DNA of 41,170 nucleotides, taken from the NCBI GenBank assembly GCA_019637225.1, contig JAHBWC010000075.1:1-41170 (forward strand), given 5' to 3'. Position 1 is the stretch's first letter, and each line of letters opens with the position of its first letter. Of the stretch, positions 25,722-33,032 are shown in pieces. Under the pieces are notes generated by a model. It did no database searches. It was given only the letters and a program-made list of their open reading frames with translations, and was not told where the DNA came from. The position numbers were made by a program, and so were the translations under genes. This DNA is from Labilithrix sp. (GTDB lineage: Bacteria > Myxococcota_A > Polyangia > Polyangiales > Polyangiaceae).

Positions 25722-25727
25722 GGGCGC

Positions 25728-26870
25728 GTGAAGTCCGGAATCGCCCCCGAGCTGCTCGTCAGCCAGGTCAAGAACACGGCCGCCTGGCTCTGGGCCGATC
25801 CGCGCGCGGCGGCGGCGACGCGCGCGCTCGACGATCTCGCCGGCGCGGAGGCCTGCCAGCGCGGCGCGGAGGGCACCGCGTACCTGGCGCTCCTCCTCGC
25901 GGCGCACTTCGCGACGGTCGCGACGTTCGTGCCCACCGACGTCGACGCGCGCATCCGCCATCACGCGTGGCAGGCGATGACGACGAGCGCCGAGGTCGCG
26001 GCGGCGTGCGACGTCGTCGACGCGGTCGCGGCTTGGGACGTCCACGCCGTGTCGAGCCGCGTCTTCGTCTCTCCCGCGCACGGTCCGCTCTCGGGTCACG
26101 ACGGCGAGTGGCTGGCGGTGCGCGCCGGCGCGCTCGGCCGCGCGGCCGTGCTCGGGGCGAGCGACGTCGTCGAGCGGCTGGCGGGGCAGCTCGACGCCGA
26201 GGTCGATCGCGAAGAGGCGATCCTCCGCGAGGTGCTCGCGAAGGACGCCACCGCGCCGGTGCTCACCGTCGCCACGATCGTGGCGCACAACCTCGGCGAT
26301 CTCTCGCGCGTCGTCGCCGAGTGGCCCAAGAACGACGTCCTCGCGTCACTCCGCGATCGCTGGGTGCGGCTCGCTCACCCCGACGCGGCCGCGGGGCGCG
26401 CGCTCTTCGTGACCGCAGGACGGATCAACAAGGCGCTGGTCGCACACGAGAACCATCGCTTCTTGCCGCTACGGAAGCCGCGCGCCCTCCGCGGCGGCCG
26501 CGAGCTCCTCCTGCCGATCGGCCCGTGGTTCGACGCGTGGGGCGAGACCGTCGCGAAGAGCGAGCTACTCGACGGCGGCGACCGCGCCGAGGTGCTCGCC
26601 GCGCTGCTCGAGCTCCACGGCCGCGATCCCGCGCAAGAGGGCTGCCTCCGCGCGATCGCCGGCCTCCATCGCGCGACGCGCGGCGGCATCGAGGCGTTCG
26701 TCCCCGATCTGCCGGCGCGCATGCGGAAGGACGCGCTCCGCGGCAAGGTCCGCGACGTCCTCGACGTCACCGTCGAGCACTTCGCCGCCCGGCTCGATCG
26801 ACGCTACCGCGCCGAGCGCGACGCGGGCTGGCCGTCGGCCGCGAGACCGTCCGGCAAGGGCCCGCGCTGA
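25728..26870 (+). CDS. Protein of unknown function
   Basis: A 380-residue soluble, Ala/Arg-rich, largely helical protein without signal peptide or recognised domain. Notable stretches are GTAYLALLLAAHFATVATFVPTD, a HNLGDLSRVVAEWPKND segment near the middle and GRINKALVAHENHRFLPLRKPRALRGG around residues 225-252, which is basic and conserved-looking. The GTG at 25728 is chosen because TACCAT ends exactly six bases before it; the frame is open far upstream, over the divergent oxygenase gene, where it is clearly antisense. It may share regulation with the RoxA-like gene because their promoters overlap. Confidence 0.83.
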   Translation: MKSGIAPELLVSQVKNTAAWLWADPRAAAATRALDDLAGAEACQRGAEGTAYLALLLAAHFATVATFVPTDVDARIRHHAWQAMTTSAEVAAACDVVDAVAAWDVHAVSSRVFVSPAHGPLSGHDGEWLAVRAGALGRAAVLGASDVVERLAGQLDAEVDREEAILREVLAKDATAPVLTVATIVAHNLGDLSRVVAEWPKNDVLASLRDRWVRLAHPDAAAGRALFVTAGRINKALVAHENHRFLPLRKPRALRGGRELLLPIGPWFDAWGETVAKSELLDGGDRAEVLAALLELHGRDPAQEGCLRAIAGLHRATRGGIEAFVPDLPARMRKDALRGKVRDVLDVTVEHFAARLDRRYRAERDAGWPSAARPSGKGPR

Positions 26871-26882
26871 CGGGCGCCGAGC

Positions 26883-28361
26883 TCAGGGCAAGCCGGCGAC
26901 CCTGACGGGGTACGGGCTGTCGGTCGTCGTGCCGTCTCCGAGCTGACCGCGATCGTTTTTGCCCCAGCACCACACGGAGCTGTCGCTCTTGCGCGCGCAG
27001 ACGTGGCGGAGCCCAGGCGCGACCTCGACGACGTCGGAGAGGACGCCCGCGCCGCCCGGCCCCTTGATCTGCGTCGGCGTCGGCGTCGAGACGATCGCGC
27101 CGCCGTCGGGCAACGACGCGATGTCGGCGCCCCAGCACCACACGGTCTTGTCCGCGCGCACCGCGCACGAGACGTGCTCCGCGACGCCGATCGCCGTGAC
27201 CGTCGCGATCTGCGGGACCGCCGCCGCGAACGCGCGAAGCGGCGTCACGCCCGACGCGACGCCGAGCTGCCCCGCGTCGTTCGTACCCCAGCAAAAGACG
27301 GCGCCCTGCCGGAGCGCGCACGTGTGCTTGCCGCCCGACGCGACGGCCGTGACGCCGTCGAGCGGCGTGAGGAGGTTGGGATCGGTGACCACCTCCTGCG
27401 GGTTGAGCTCGCCGCTCTGCGTGCCCGGACGACCGAGCTGGGCGCCGAGGTTCGTTCCCCAGCAAAAGACGCGGTCACCGGCGAGTGCGCACGAGTGCAC
27501 CTCGCCGGCCGCGACGGCGCGCACCTTCGGAGGCGACGCGCCGGGGATCGCCGACGCCTCGACGAGCGTCCCCGAGCACGTGTGCGTGGGGACCGCGTGG
27601 TAGTCGTAGAAGATCGGCGCCGCGCAGGTGTCGTCGTTCACCACGGCGCGACCGAGCTCGTTGAACGTCGAGTGTCCGAAGCACACGTGCCTGCCGTTCC
27701 CCTTGAGGACGCACGTGTGAGGGCCGCCCGCCGCGACGCGCGCGACGTCGAGGTTTCCGATCGCGCGCGGGCGCGTGCGGTGCGGGCCGAGCGCCGACGG
27801 GGGCTCCGCCTGCGCGCCCGAGTAGCGCTGCCCCCAGCAGAAGAGCACCCCTTGCCGGCGCGCACACGAGTGCCACGGCCCGAGCGCGAGCTCCTCGATC
27901 CCCTCGAACGCGAGGCCGGTCTCGTCGACCGTCACGCGCGTCGCCGTCGCCACGTCGGCGGTGAAGGCCCCGTCGCCGCTGGTCCCGAGGCCGAGCTGAC
28001 CGTGATCGTTGGCGCCCCAGCACCACATCGTCGCCGCGCTGCCCGCCGCGACGACACATGTATGATCTCCGCTTCCGACGGCGACGTCGGGATGAAAGCC
28101 CGAGCCCGTCGCGAGGAGCGGGCCGGTCGGCCCGGCCTCGACGCCCGCGTCGGCGTCCGCGCCGCCGTCGCCCGCGCCGCCGTCGTCGTCCACGGCGCCG
28201 TCGGCGTCGCCCGCGTCCACGAAGGCTTGGACGTCGGGCTCGGCGTCCGCGGGCGGGGGGATGTAGTAGCGAGTCGTCGGATCGCGGTCGATCTCGTCAC
28301 ACGCCACGAAGGCGAGCGCGTCCAGCACGATGACGATCCCGAGAGCTTGCCCCCAGCGCAT
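26883..28361 (-). CDS. RCC1-repeat lipoprotein, probable seven-bladed propeller
   Basis: A 492-residue exported protein. MRWGQALGIVIVLDALAFVAC is a signal peptide with lipid on Cys21, and an Asp/Gly/Ala-rich linker spans residues about 45-85. It is followed by seven RCC1-type repeats with the core H-x-C-A-L ... V-F-C-W-G-x-N-x-x-G-Q-L-G (for example HTCALRQGAVFCWGTNDAGQLG and HVCARKSDSSVWCWGKNDRGQLG), enough for a closed seven-bladed propeller. Paired Cys in nearly every repeat suggest disulfides within blades, which fits extracytoplasmic use. Function is unknown; myxobacteria have many such proteins. A leaderless promoter and an adjoining palindrome lie upstream. Confidence 0.9.
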   Translation of the reverse strand: MRWGQALGIVIVLDALAFVACDEIDRDPTTRYYIPPPADAEPDVQAFVDAGDADGAVDDDGGAGDGGADADAGVEAGPTGPLLATGSGFHPDVAVGSGDHTCVVAAGSAATMWCWGANDHGQLGLGTSGDGAFTADVATATRVTVDETGLAFEGIEELALGPWHSCARRQGVLFCWGQRYSGAQAEPPSALGPHRTRPRAIGNLDVARVAAGGPHTCVLKGNGRHVCFGHSTFNELGRAVVNDDTCAAPIFYDYHAVPTHTCSGTLVEASAIPGASPPKVRAVAAGEVHSCALAGDRVFCWGTNLGAQLGRPGTQSGELNPQEVVTDPNLLTPLDGVTAVASGGKHTCALRQGAVFCWGTNDAGQLGVASGVTPLRAFAAAVPQIATVTAIGVAEHVSCAVRADKTVWCWGADIASLPDGGAIVSTPTPTQIKGPGGAGVLSDVVEVAPGLRHVCARKSDSSVWCWGKNDRGQLGDGTTTDSPYPVRVAGLP

Positions 28362-28368
28362 TTCGTGA

Positions 28369-28374
28369 ACGGTA
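28369..28374 (-). promoter_or_regulatory. -10 box, leaderless promoter
   Basis: TACCGT on the reverse strand, seven bases (TTCACGA A) before the ATG at 28361. Confidence 0.55.
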
Positions 28375-28380
28375 GCTCGT

Positions 28381-28397
28381 AAGCGCTCCGAGCGCTT
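28381..28397. promoter_or_regulatory. 17-bp perfect palindrome, candidate operator
   Basis: AAGCGCTC, centre C, GAGCGCTT. It lies six bases upstream of the -10 box of the RCC1 lipoprotein gene, in the -35/-10 spacer region, where a repressor would block RNA polymerase. The one-base centre makes it a better protein site than RNA hairpin. Confidence 0.55.
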
Positions 28398-28463
28398 GCG
28401 CGTCGTGGCTCACTGGACGATTACGTTGGTGCTCGACCGTCGCGGGGCCTCGCCGGCTCGTCA

Positions 28464-29828
28464 TCAGGTGCGAACGTGCGCGCGCATCGCGAGGCCGCCC
28501 TTCGGACGGAGCGTCACGAGCGGCTCGAGCTCGGCGGGCTCGGCGCTCGTGGGCTCGAAGCGGACCCGTCGCGCGATCGTCGCGAGCAGGGCGTGCCCTT
28601 CCATCAGCGCGAAGTGGTTGCCGATGCAGACGCGCGGCCCCGCCCCGAACGGCATGTACGCGCACCGCGGGAGCTGCTTCTCCTTGTCGCCGAGGAAGCG
28701 GCCAGGATCGAACGTCTCCGGATCGGGCCACAGGTCCGATCGCCGGTGGATGCCGAGGATGCTCACGAGGACGATCGAGCTCTTCCTCACGAGGTGCTCG
28801 CCGATCGTCGCGTCCGCGACCGATCGTCGGCCGAGCACGTACGCCGGCGGATAGAGGCGCATCGCCTCCTTGAAGACCGCGAGCGTGTACGGCAGCTGCT
28901 TGAGGTCCTCGTACGACGGCACGCGGCCGAGGGCGTCGAGCTCCGCTTCCATCCGCGCGCGCGCGTCGGGGTGGCGGGCGAGCAGGTAGAACGTCCACGA
29001 GAGCGCGTTCGCCGTCGTCTCGTGACCGGCGAGGAAGAGCGTCATCGCCTCGTCGCGCACCTGGCGATCGGTCATCGCCGTGCCGTCCTCGTCCCTGGCG
29101 TCGAGGAGCATGCTGAGCACGTCGCCGCGATCGCCGCCCTCGGCGCGGCGCTCGCGGATGATGCGGTAGACGACCTCGTCGAGCCGCGCCACCGCGCGCT
29201 TGTACTTCAGGTTCTGCGGGCTCGGGATCATCGGCGGCAGCGGGATGACGGCGCCGAGCTGGCCCATCGCGACCTCCATCGCGGTGGTGAGGGCGTCGCC
29301 GACGGCGCTCGCGTCGCTGACGACCTCGGCGTCGAAGAGCGTCTTGCCCACGATCTCGAACGTCAGGCGCATCATCGCCTCGGCCAGATCGAGCGGCTCG
29401 CCCTCGCGGAGCGTCGTCGCGAACCGCTCGGCGCGCTCGGCCATCGTCGCGGCGTAGGAGGCGATGCGCTTGTGCGCGAACGCCGGCGCGAGGAGCTTGC
29501 GCTGCCGCTCGTGCACCTCGTGCTCGCTCGTGAGCAGGCCTCCGCCGAGGACGGGGCGGAGGAAGACGGCGAGGCCGGGCGCCTTCACGAAGGCGCTCTG
29601 CTTCGTCGACAGCACCTCGTTCGCGAGCGACGGCGACGACACGACGACGACGCGGCGGACGAGCCCCATCGGCATCTCGACGATGTCGGGGTGCGTCTTC
29701 GCGAGCCGGAGGAGCATCCCGACGCGATCGTTGCGGAACGAAGCGAGGTGCCCCAGGATGGGCCGCCCCGGGATCCGCGGGAGCGTCCTCGCCGCGCGCG
29801 GCGTCGGCTCGACAGTGGCAGCGGTCAT
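28464..29828 (-). CDS. Cytochrome P450
   Basis: A 454-residue haem-thiolate monooxygenase, soluble (no membrane anchor). The I-helix AGHETT, the K-helix ExxR (FKEAMRLYPPAY), the PETFDPGRFL perf region and the haem loop FGAGPRVCIGNHFA with Cys401 as iron ligand are all present. Short-chain bacterial P450s of this layout often hydroxylate fatty acids or terpenoids (CYP102/CYP110/CYP4-like loops), but the substrate is not deducible. AAGGAGAT precedes the ATG at 29828 with good spacing; a start at 29873 would overlap the operator. No ferredoxin or reductase gene is adjacent. It is divergent from, and probably repressed by, the TetR gene. Confidence 0.95.
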   Translation of the reverse strand: MTAATVEPTPRAARTLPRIPGRPILGHLASFRNDRVGMLLRLAKTHPDIVEMPMGLVRRVVVVSSPSLANEVLSTKQSAFVKAPGLAVFLRPVLGGGLLTSEHEVHERQRKLLAPAFAHKRIASYAATMAERAERFATTLREGEPLDLAEAMMRLTFEIVGKTLFDAEVVSDASAVGDALTTAMEVAMGQLGAVIPLPPMIPSPQNLKYKRAVARLDEVVYRIIRERRAEGGDRGDVLSMLLDARDEDGTAMTDRQVRDEAMTLFLAGHETTANALSWTFYLLARHPDARARMEAELDALGRVPSYEDLKQLPYTLAVFKEAMRLYPPAYVLGRRSVADATIGEHLVRKSSIVLVSILGIHRRSDLWPDPETFDPGRFLGDKEKQLPRCAYMPFGAGPRVCIGNHFALMEGHALLATIARRVRFEPTSAEPAELEPLVTLRPKGGLAMRAHVRT

Positions 29829-29847
29829 GGCGCGATCTCCTTCGTCG

Positions 29848-29853
29848 AGTATG
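29848..29853 (-). promoter_or_regulatory. -10 box of the P450 gene
   Basis: CATACT on the reverse strand, 19 bases before the ATG at 29828 and directly touching the palindrome at 29854-29873. The leader of about 13 bases carries GGAGAT. Confidence 0.55.
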
Positions 29854-29873
29854 ATGTGAGCGATCGCTCGCAT
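29854..29873. promoter_or_regulatory. TetR-type operator palindrome
   Basis: 20-bp near-perfect palindrome, ATGTGAGCGA followed by TCGCTCGCAT, with one mismatched pair. It lies between the divergent starts and just upstream of the P450 -10 box. Size and position are typical of TetR-family operators, so the adjacent regulator probably binds here and controls both genes. Confidence 0.75.
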
Positions 29874-29899
29874 TTGCTACTCGCATTGGGGAAGTCGTC

Positions 29900-30562
29900 A
29901 TGGCCCGTCGTCCCGCCACCAGCCCTCGGAAAAATGCCTCGCAGGAGCGCTCGCGGGCGACCGTCGACGCCCTGCTCGCCGCGACCGCTCGCGTTCTGGT
30001 CCGCGACGGCTACGACCACGCGAGCACGAACAAGATCGCCGAGGCGGCGGGCGTGAGCATCGGCTCGCTCTACCAGTACTTCCCGAGCAAGGAGGCGCTC
30101 GTCGCGGCCGTGATCGAACGGCACATCGGCGAGATGATGGACGTCGTCCGCACCTCGCTCGTGCGGGTGGCCGCGCTGCCGCTGCGCGAGGCCGCGCGCG
30201 AGCTCGTCCGCGTGATGATCGAGGCGCACCGCATCGAGCCCAAGCTCCACCGCGTGCTCGTCGAGCAGATCCCGCGCGTCGGAAACATGGAGCACGTCGA
30301 GCGCGTGGACGAGGAGGCGACGGCGCTGGTCCGCGCGTACCTCGAGGCGCGTCGCGACGAGATCGGCGTCGAGGACCTCGACATGGCCGCGTTCCTCGCC
30401 GTGAGCTCCGTCGAGGCGATGACGCACGCGGCCGTCCTCCGGCGCCCCGCGCTCCTCTCCGAGCCGCGCTTCGTCGACGAGGTCGCCGCCCTCGTCGTGC
30501 GCTACCTCGAAGGCGACGCCGCCACCTCGGGAGCGCGCCCTGCTATGCTGGCCGCAGAATGA
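29900..30562 (+). CDS. TetR/AcrR-family transcriptional regulator
   Basis: A 220-residue DNA-binding repressor. The N-terminal helix-turn-helix is clear: RSRATVDALLAATARVLVRDGYDHASTNKIAEAAGVSIGSLYQYFPSKEALVAAVIERH. The C-terminal ~150 residues form the ligand-binding helical bundle, with the family-like PKLHRVLVEQIPRVGNMEHVE. It is divergent from the P450 gene across a 71-base gap holding a 20-bp palindrome, so it likely represses the P450 and itself, with the P450 substrate as a plausible inducer (inference). Its last codons overlap the next gene by four bases (ATGA), so the small coiled-coil protein can be co-translated. Confidence 0.95.
   Translation: MARRPATSPRKNASQERSRATVDALLAATARVLVRDGYDHASTNKIAEAAGVSIGSLYQYFPSKEALVAAVIERHIGEMMDVVRTSLVRVAALPLREAARELVRVMIEAHRIEPKLHRVLVEQIPRVGNMEHVERVDEEATALVRAYLEARRDEIGVEDLDMAAFLAVSSVEAMTHAAVLRRPALLSEPRFVDEVAALVVRYLEGDAATSGARPAMLAAE
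30544..30549 (+). promoter_or_regulatory. Internal -10 box, near-leaderless promoter
   Basis: TATGCT inside the last codons of the TetR gene, nine bases before the ATG at 30559. It would allow the small gene to be expressed separately. Confidence 0.4.
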
Positions 30563-30828
30563 GCTCGATCAAGAAGACGCTGGTGAAGCAGGGAATGAAG
30601 CTCATGACGGATCCACGCGTCATGAAGATCATGCAGGACGAGCGCGTGATGAAGGCCGTCATGCAGATGATGAGCATGCCCGGCAAGGTCCAGACGTTCG
30701 GGAGCGACCAGGTCGAGCGCCTCGCGAAGGCGATGAGCCTCGCGACGGAGGACGAGGTCAAGGACCTGAAGCGCCAGATCCGCCGGCTGGAGGAAGAGGT
30801 CTCGCGGCTCGAGAAGAAGAAGGGCTGA
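30559..30828 (+). CDS. Small coiled-coil protein, phasin-like
   Basis: An 89-residue protein. The first half is Met/Lys-rich and amphipathic (KKTLVKQGMKLMTDPRVMKIMQDERVMKAVMQMM), and the last 30 residues form a heptad coiled coil (EVKDLKRQIRRLEEEVSRLEKKKG). This resembles small polyhydroxyalkanoate- or membrane-associated phasin-like proteins, but no signature proves it. It overlaps the TetR stop by four bases and converges with an alpha/beta hydrolase gene. The Met-rich helix could bind lipid or granule surfaces; that is inference. No cysteine or membrane segment is present. Confidence 0.82.
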   Translation: MSSIKKTLVKQGMKLMTDPRVMKIMQDERVMKAVMQMMSMPGKVQTFGSDQVERLAKAMSLATEDEVKDLKRQIRRLEEEVSRLEKKKG

Positions 30829-30857
30829 GCGGCGCCCCGGCGCGCCTCAGGCGTCGC

Positions 30858-31880
30858 TCACGCGGCGGAGCGCTTCTCGATCCAGCGCGTCACGAGCGGC
30901 CACGTCGACAGCGGCGCGTCGCGGCCGACGAGCAGATCGATGTGACCGAGCGGCACCGTCTTGTACGTCTTGTCCCTCGAGCGGCTCCGCTCGAAGGCGG
31001 GGCGCACGCTGGCCGGCGGCGCGAGGTCGTCGTTCATCCCCGAGAGGACGAAGAGGGGCAGATCCATCGCCTCGAAGCGCTCGACGTAGTCCTGCGTGTG
31101 TCCGCCGAAGCGCTTCTGCGCGCCCCACTCGAACATGTTGCGGAGCTCCTGGATGCCGGCGCGATCGAACGCCAGCCGCAGGTGCTGATCGAGCACGTGC
31201 GGCTCGAGGGCGCCGGCGTGCCAGCCGCGCAGCGGGATCGGATAGAACGGGCTGTCCGCGACGCGCCGGATGCTGCGGATGAACGCGCCGACCGGATAGA
31301 GCGGCAGCGGCACCCCGACGTGGGGCACGCCGACCCGGCGCATCGCATCGAAGAAGAGCGCGATCGCCTGGAGCGAGAACGAGCCGCGGGTGAAGTGGTA
31401 CGGGCTGCCGATCGACGCGATGCCCGCGACCGCGCCCTCGAGCTTCGGCGCCGCGGCGTAGCTCACGAGGCCGCCGAGCGAGTGGCCGACGAGGAACGGG
31501 GCCCGCCCGTCCGTGTGGGTGAGGACCTCTTCGACCGCGATCGGCAGGTCCTCGTTGACGTACTCGTCGACGCTGCGCGGGGTGCGCGCGCCGAAGTGCC
31601 GCGAGCGCCCGTGCCCGCGGAGATCGAGGTTGAAGACGTCGTAGCCCTCGCGCGCGAGGTGGTTGGCGAAGCTCCGCGCCGGGAGGTGCCACGCGTAGCG
31701 GTTCTGTCCGAAGCCGTGGACGAGGAGGATGGGCGCGCGCGTGCCGCCGCCGTTCGAGACGAGACGCTTGCGGACCATGGCCAGCGGGACGCGGCCGCCG
31801 CTGACGACGAGCTCCTTCACGAACGTGGCGCGTTCGTGGCGGTCGATCGTCTGTTCGAGGGTACGTCCGTAGAGGATCAC
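30858..31880 (-). CDS. Alpha/beta hydrolase
   Basis: A 340-residue cytoplasmic hydrolase. LLVHGFGQNRYAWHLP holds the oxyanion HG, NLDLRGHGRS the usual loop, and GHSLGG the nucleophile Ser134. Asp in SGMNDDLAPP and His in LGHIDLLVG near the C-terminus complete the triad. The order and the PLGHIDLLVGRDAP ending resemble lipases and PHA-synthase-like enzymes, but the nucleophile is Ser rather than the Cys of PhaC. The substrate is unknown; an ester is likely. The start is a GTG at 31880 with no clear SD; the next in-frame ATG (M35) would remove the first strand. It converges with the coiled-coil gene, 29 bases apart. Confidence 0.9.
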   Translation of the reverse strand: MILYGRTLEQTIDRHERATFVKELVVSGGRVPLAMVRKRLVSNGGGTRAPILLVHGFGQNRYAWHLPARSFANHLAREGYDVFNLDLRGHGRSRHFGARTPRSVDEYVNEDLPIAVEEVLTHTDGRAPFLVGHSLGGLVSYAAAPKLEGAVAGIASIGSPYHFTRGSFSLQAIALFFDAMRRVGVPHVGVPLPLYPVGAFIRSIRRVADSPFYPIPLRGWHAGALEPHVLDQHLRLAFDRAGIQELRNMFEWGAQKRFGGHTQDYVERFEAMDLPLFVLSGMNDDLAPPASVRPAFERSRSRDKTYKTVPLGHIDLLVGRDAPLSTWPLVTRWIEKRSAA

Positions 31881-31964
31881 GCGTGTGCGTCGGGCAGGGA
31901 GCCGGCGAACGTCCGAGGCCCCCGACCTCGACGCCCATTTTGTCCTGCGTTCCGTGAGTCAGTG

Positions 31965-31970
31965 TAGCAT
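31965..31970 (+). promoter_or_regulatory. Putative promoter of the 32035 gene
   Basis: TAGCAT, with TTGTCC 19 bases upstream, in the gap divergent from the hydrolase. It would give a leader of about 55-60 bases. Confidence 0.4.
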
Positions 31971-32034
31971 CTGGCCGAGCTTGCGGGGCAACCTGCCGGC
32001 CGAGCTCCGATCTCCCGCCCTCCGAGGCCTCGCG

Positions 32035-32931
32035 ATGCGATCCCCCACGCCGCTCCCGTTCAGTATCGTCGCCGCCGCTCTGCTCGCGCTCCCTGCCACG
32101 GCGCTCGCCCAGTCGAACGACAAGGCCGACGACAGCGACGCCAGCGACACGAAGGAGTCCGAACCGAAGAAGGACCTCTCGACCGTCGAGCCACCGGCGG
32201 AGAAATGGGACATCTACGACGTCGAGGAGGTCCCCGGCCGGAGCTACTTCTTCGTCGGCCTCCGCTACCGCGGGAACGTCGTCCCGCAGTTCATGCTCAA
32301 CCTGTTCGTGGATCAGGGAAAGACGATCTACACGAACATGATCGGCGCGGAGTTCGACCTCCGAAAGGACGGCTTCTCCCTCGTCCCGGCGCTCTCGTAC
32401 CACGAGCTCGGGACCGGAGACATCCTGTTCAAGCAGAAGGGCACCCCCAACATCGCGGGCAACTACTCGCTCGTGAACAGCGGGATGAAGATCGTCTATG
32501 CGTCGGTCGATCTCCTCTGGTCGACGAAGCTCTCGAAGAACGTCGAGTTCGAGTACGGCGCGGGCTTCGGCCTCGGCGCGGTCTTCGGCGACCTCGAGAA
32601 CAGCTGGGTGACCGAGGACCCGAACGGGCAGCTCGCCGCGTCGACCGGCAAGCGATACAGCCGCTGCAACGCGGTCGGGCCGCCCGGCACCGGCTGCAAC
32701 CGCGCCGACCACCAGAACTCCGAGGAGGACAAGGTGAACGGCTACCAGGAAAAGAGCTGGTTCAGCGGAGGCTCGAAGCCGGCGATCTTCCCGTGGATCT
32801 CGGTCCCGCAGATCGGCCTCCGCTTCAAGCCGATCAAGCAGTTCGTCGCGCGCCTCGGCGTCGGCTTCGCGCTCACGGGCTTCTGGTTCGGCCTGAGCGG
32901 CCAGTACGGCCTCGAGAAGCCGCGCGACTGA
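32035..32931 (+). CDS. Outer-membrane-like exported protein, function unknown
   Basis: A 298-residue exported protein. The ATG at 32035 starts a signal peptide (MRSPTPLPFSIVAAALLALPATALAQ), and cleavage after ALA is likely; there is no lipobox. A charged Asp/Lys linker follows, then alternating strands (SYFFVGLRYRGNVVPQFML, GAEFDLRKDGFSLVPALSYHELG, NVEFEYGAGFGLGAVFGDL, KQFVARLGVGFALTGFWFGLSGQYGLEK) with aromatic ends, typical of a small beta-barrel or outer-membrane-protein-like fold. The last residue is Asp rather than the usual Phe. Function is unknown. It ends 101 bases before the large kinase gene on the same strand; the dense palindromic region between argues for separate transcription. 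Confidence 0.85.
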   Translation: MRSPTPLPFSIVAAALLALPATALAQSNDKADDSDASDTKESEPKKDLSTVEPPAEKWDIYDVEEVPGRSYFFVGLRYRGNVVPQFMLNLFVDQGKTIYTNMIGAEFDLRKDGFSLVPALSYHELGTGDILFKQKGTPNIAGNYSLVNSGMKIVYASVDLLWSTKLSKNVEFEYGAGFGLGAVFGDLENSWVTEDPNGQLAASTGKRYSRCNAVGPPGTGCNRADHQNSEEDKVNGYQEKSWFSGGSKPAIFPWISVPQIGLRFKPIKQFVARLGVGFALTGFWFGLSGQYGLEKPRD

Positions 32932-33000
32932 TCGCGGTCGCGGCGCGACGCCCGCGCGACAGGTGAGCCTCGCCGGAGGCGGCGTGGCACAAAAGGGCGC

Positions 33001-33031
33001 TGGCACACGCGTGGCACGGTATGATGCCACG
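33001..33031. promoter_or_regulatory. Palindromic promoter/operator of the kinase-sigma-54 regulator
   Basis: CGTGGCA (33010-33016) and TGCCACG (33025-33031) form a perfect inverted repeat around TATGAT (33020-33025), which ends seven bases before the GTG at 33033. TGGCAC also occurs at 32985, 33001 and 33012; 33001-33006 with TGGCA at 33012 resembles a sigma-54 -24/-12 pair with one mismatch. The overlapping elements suggest autoregulation. Confidence 0.6.
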
Positions 33032-33032
33032 A

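Noticed and set aside
28464..31880. Secondary-metabolite biosynthetic cluster around the P450
   Set aside because: No polyketide, peptide or terpene synthase nearby; only P450, TetR, a small coiled-coil protein and a hydrolase.
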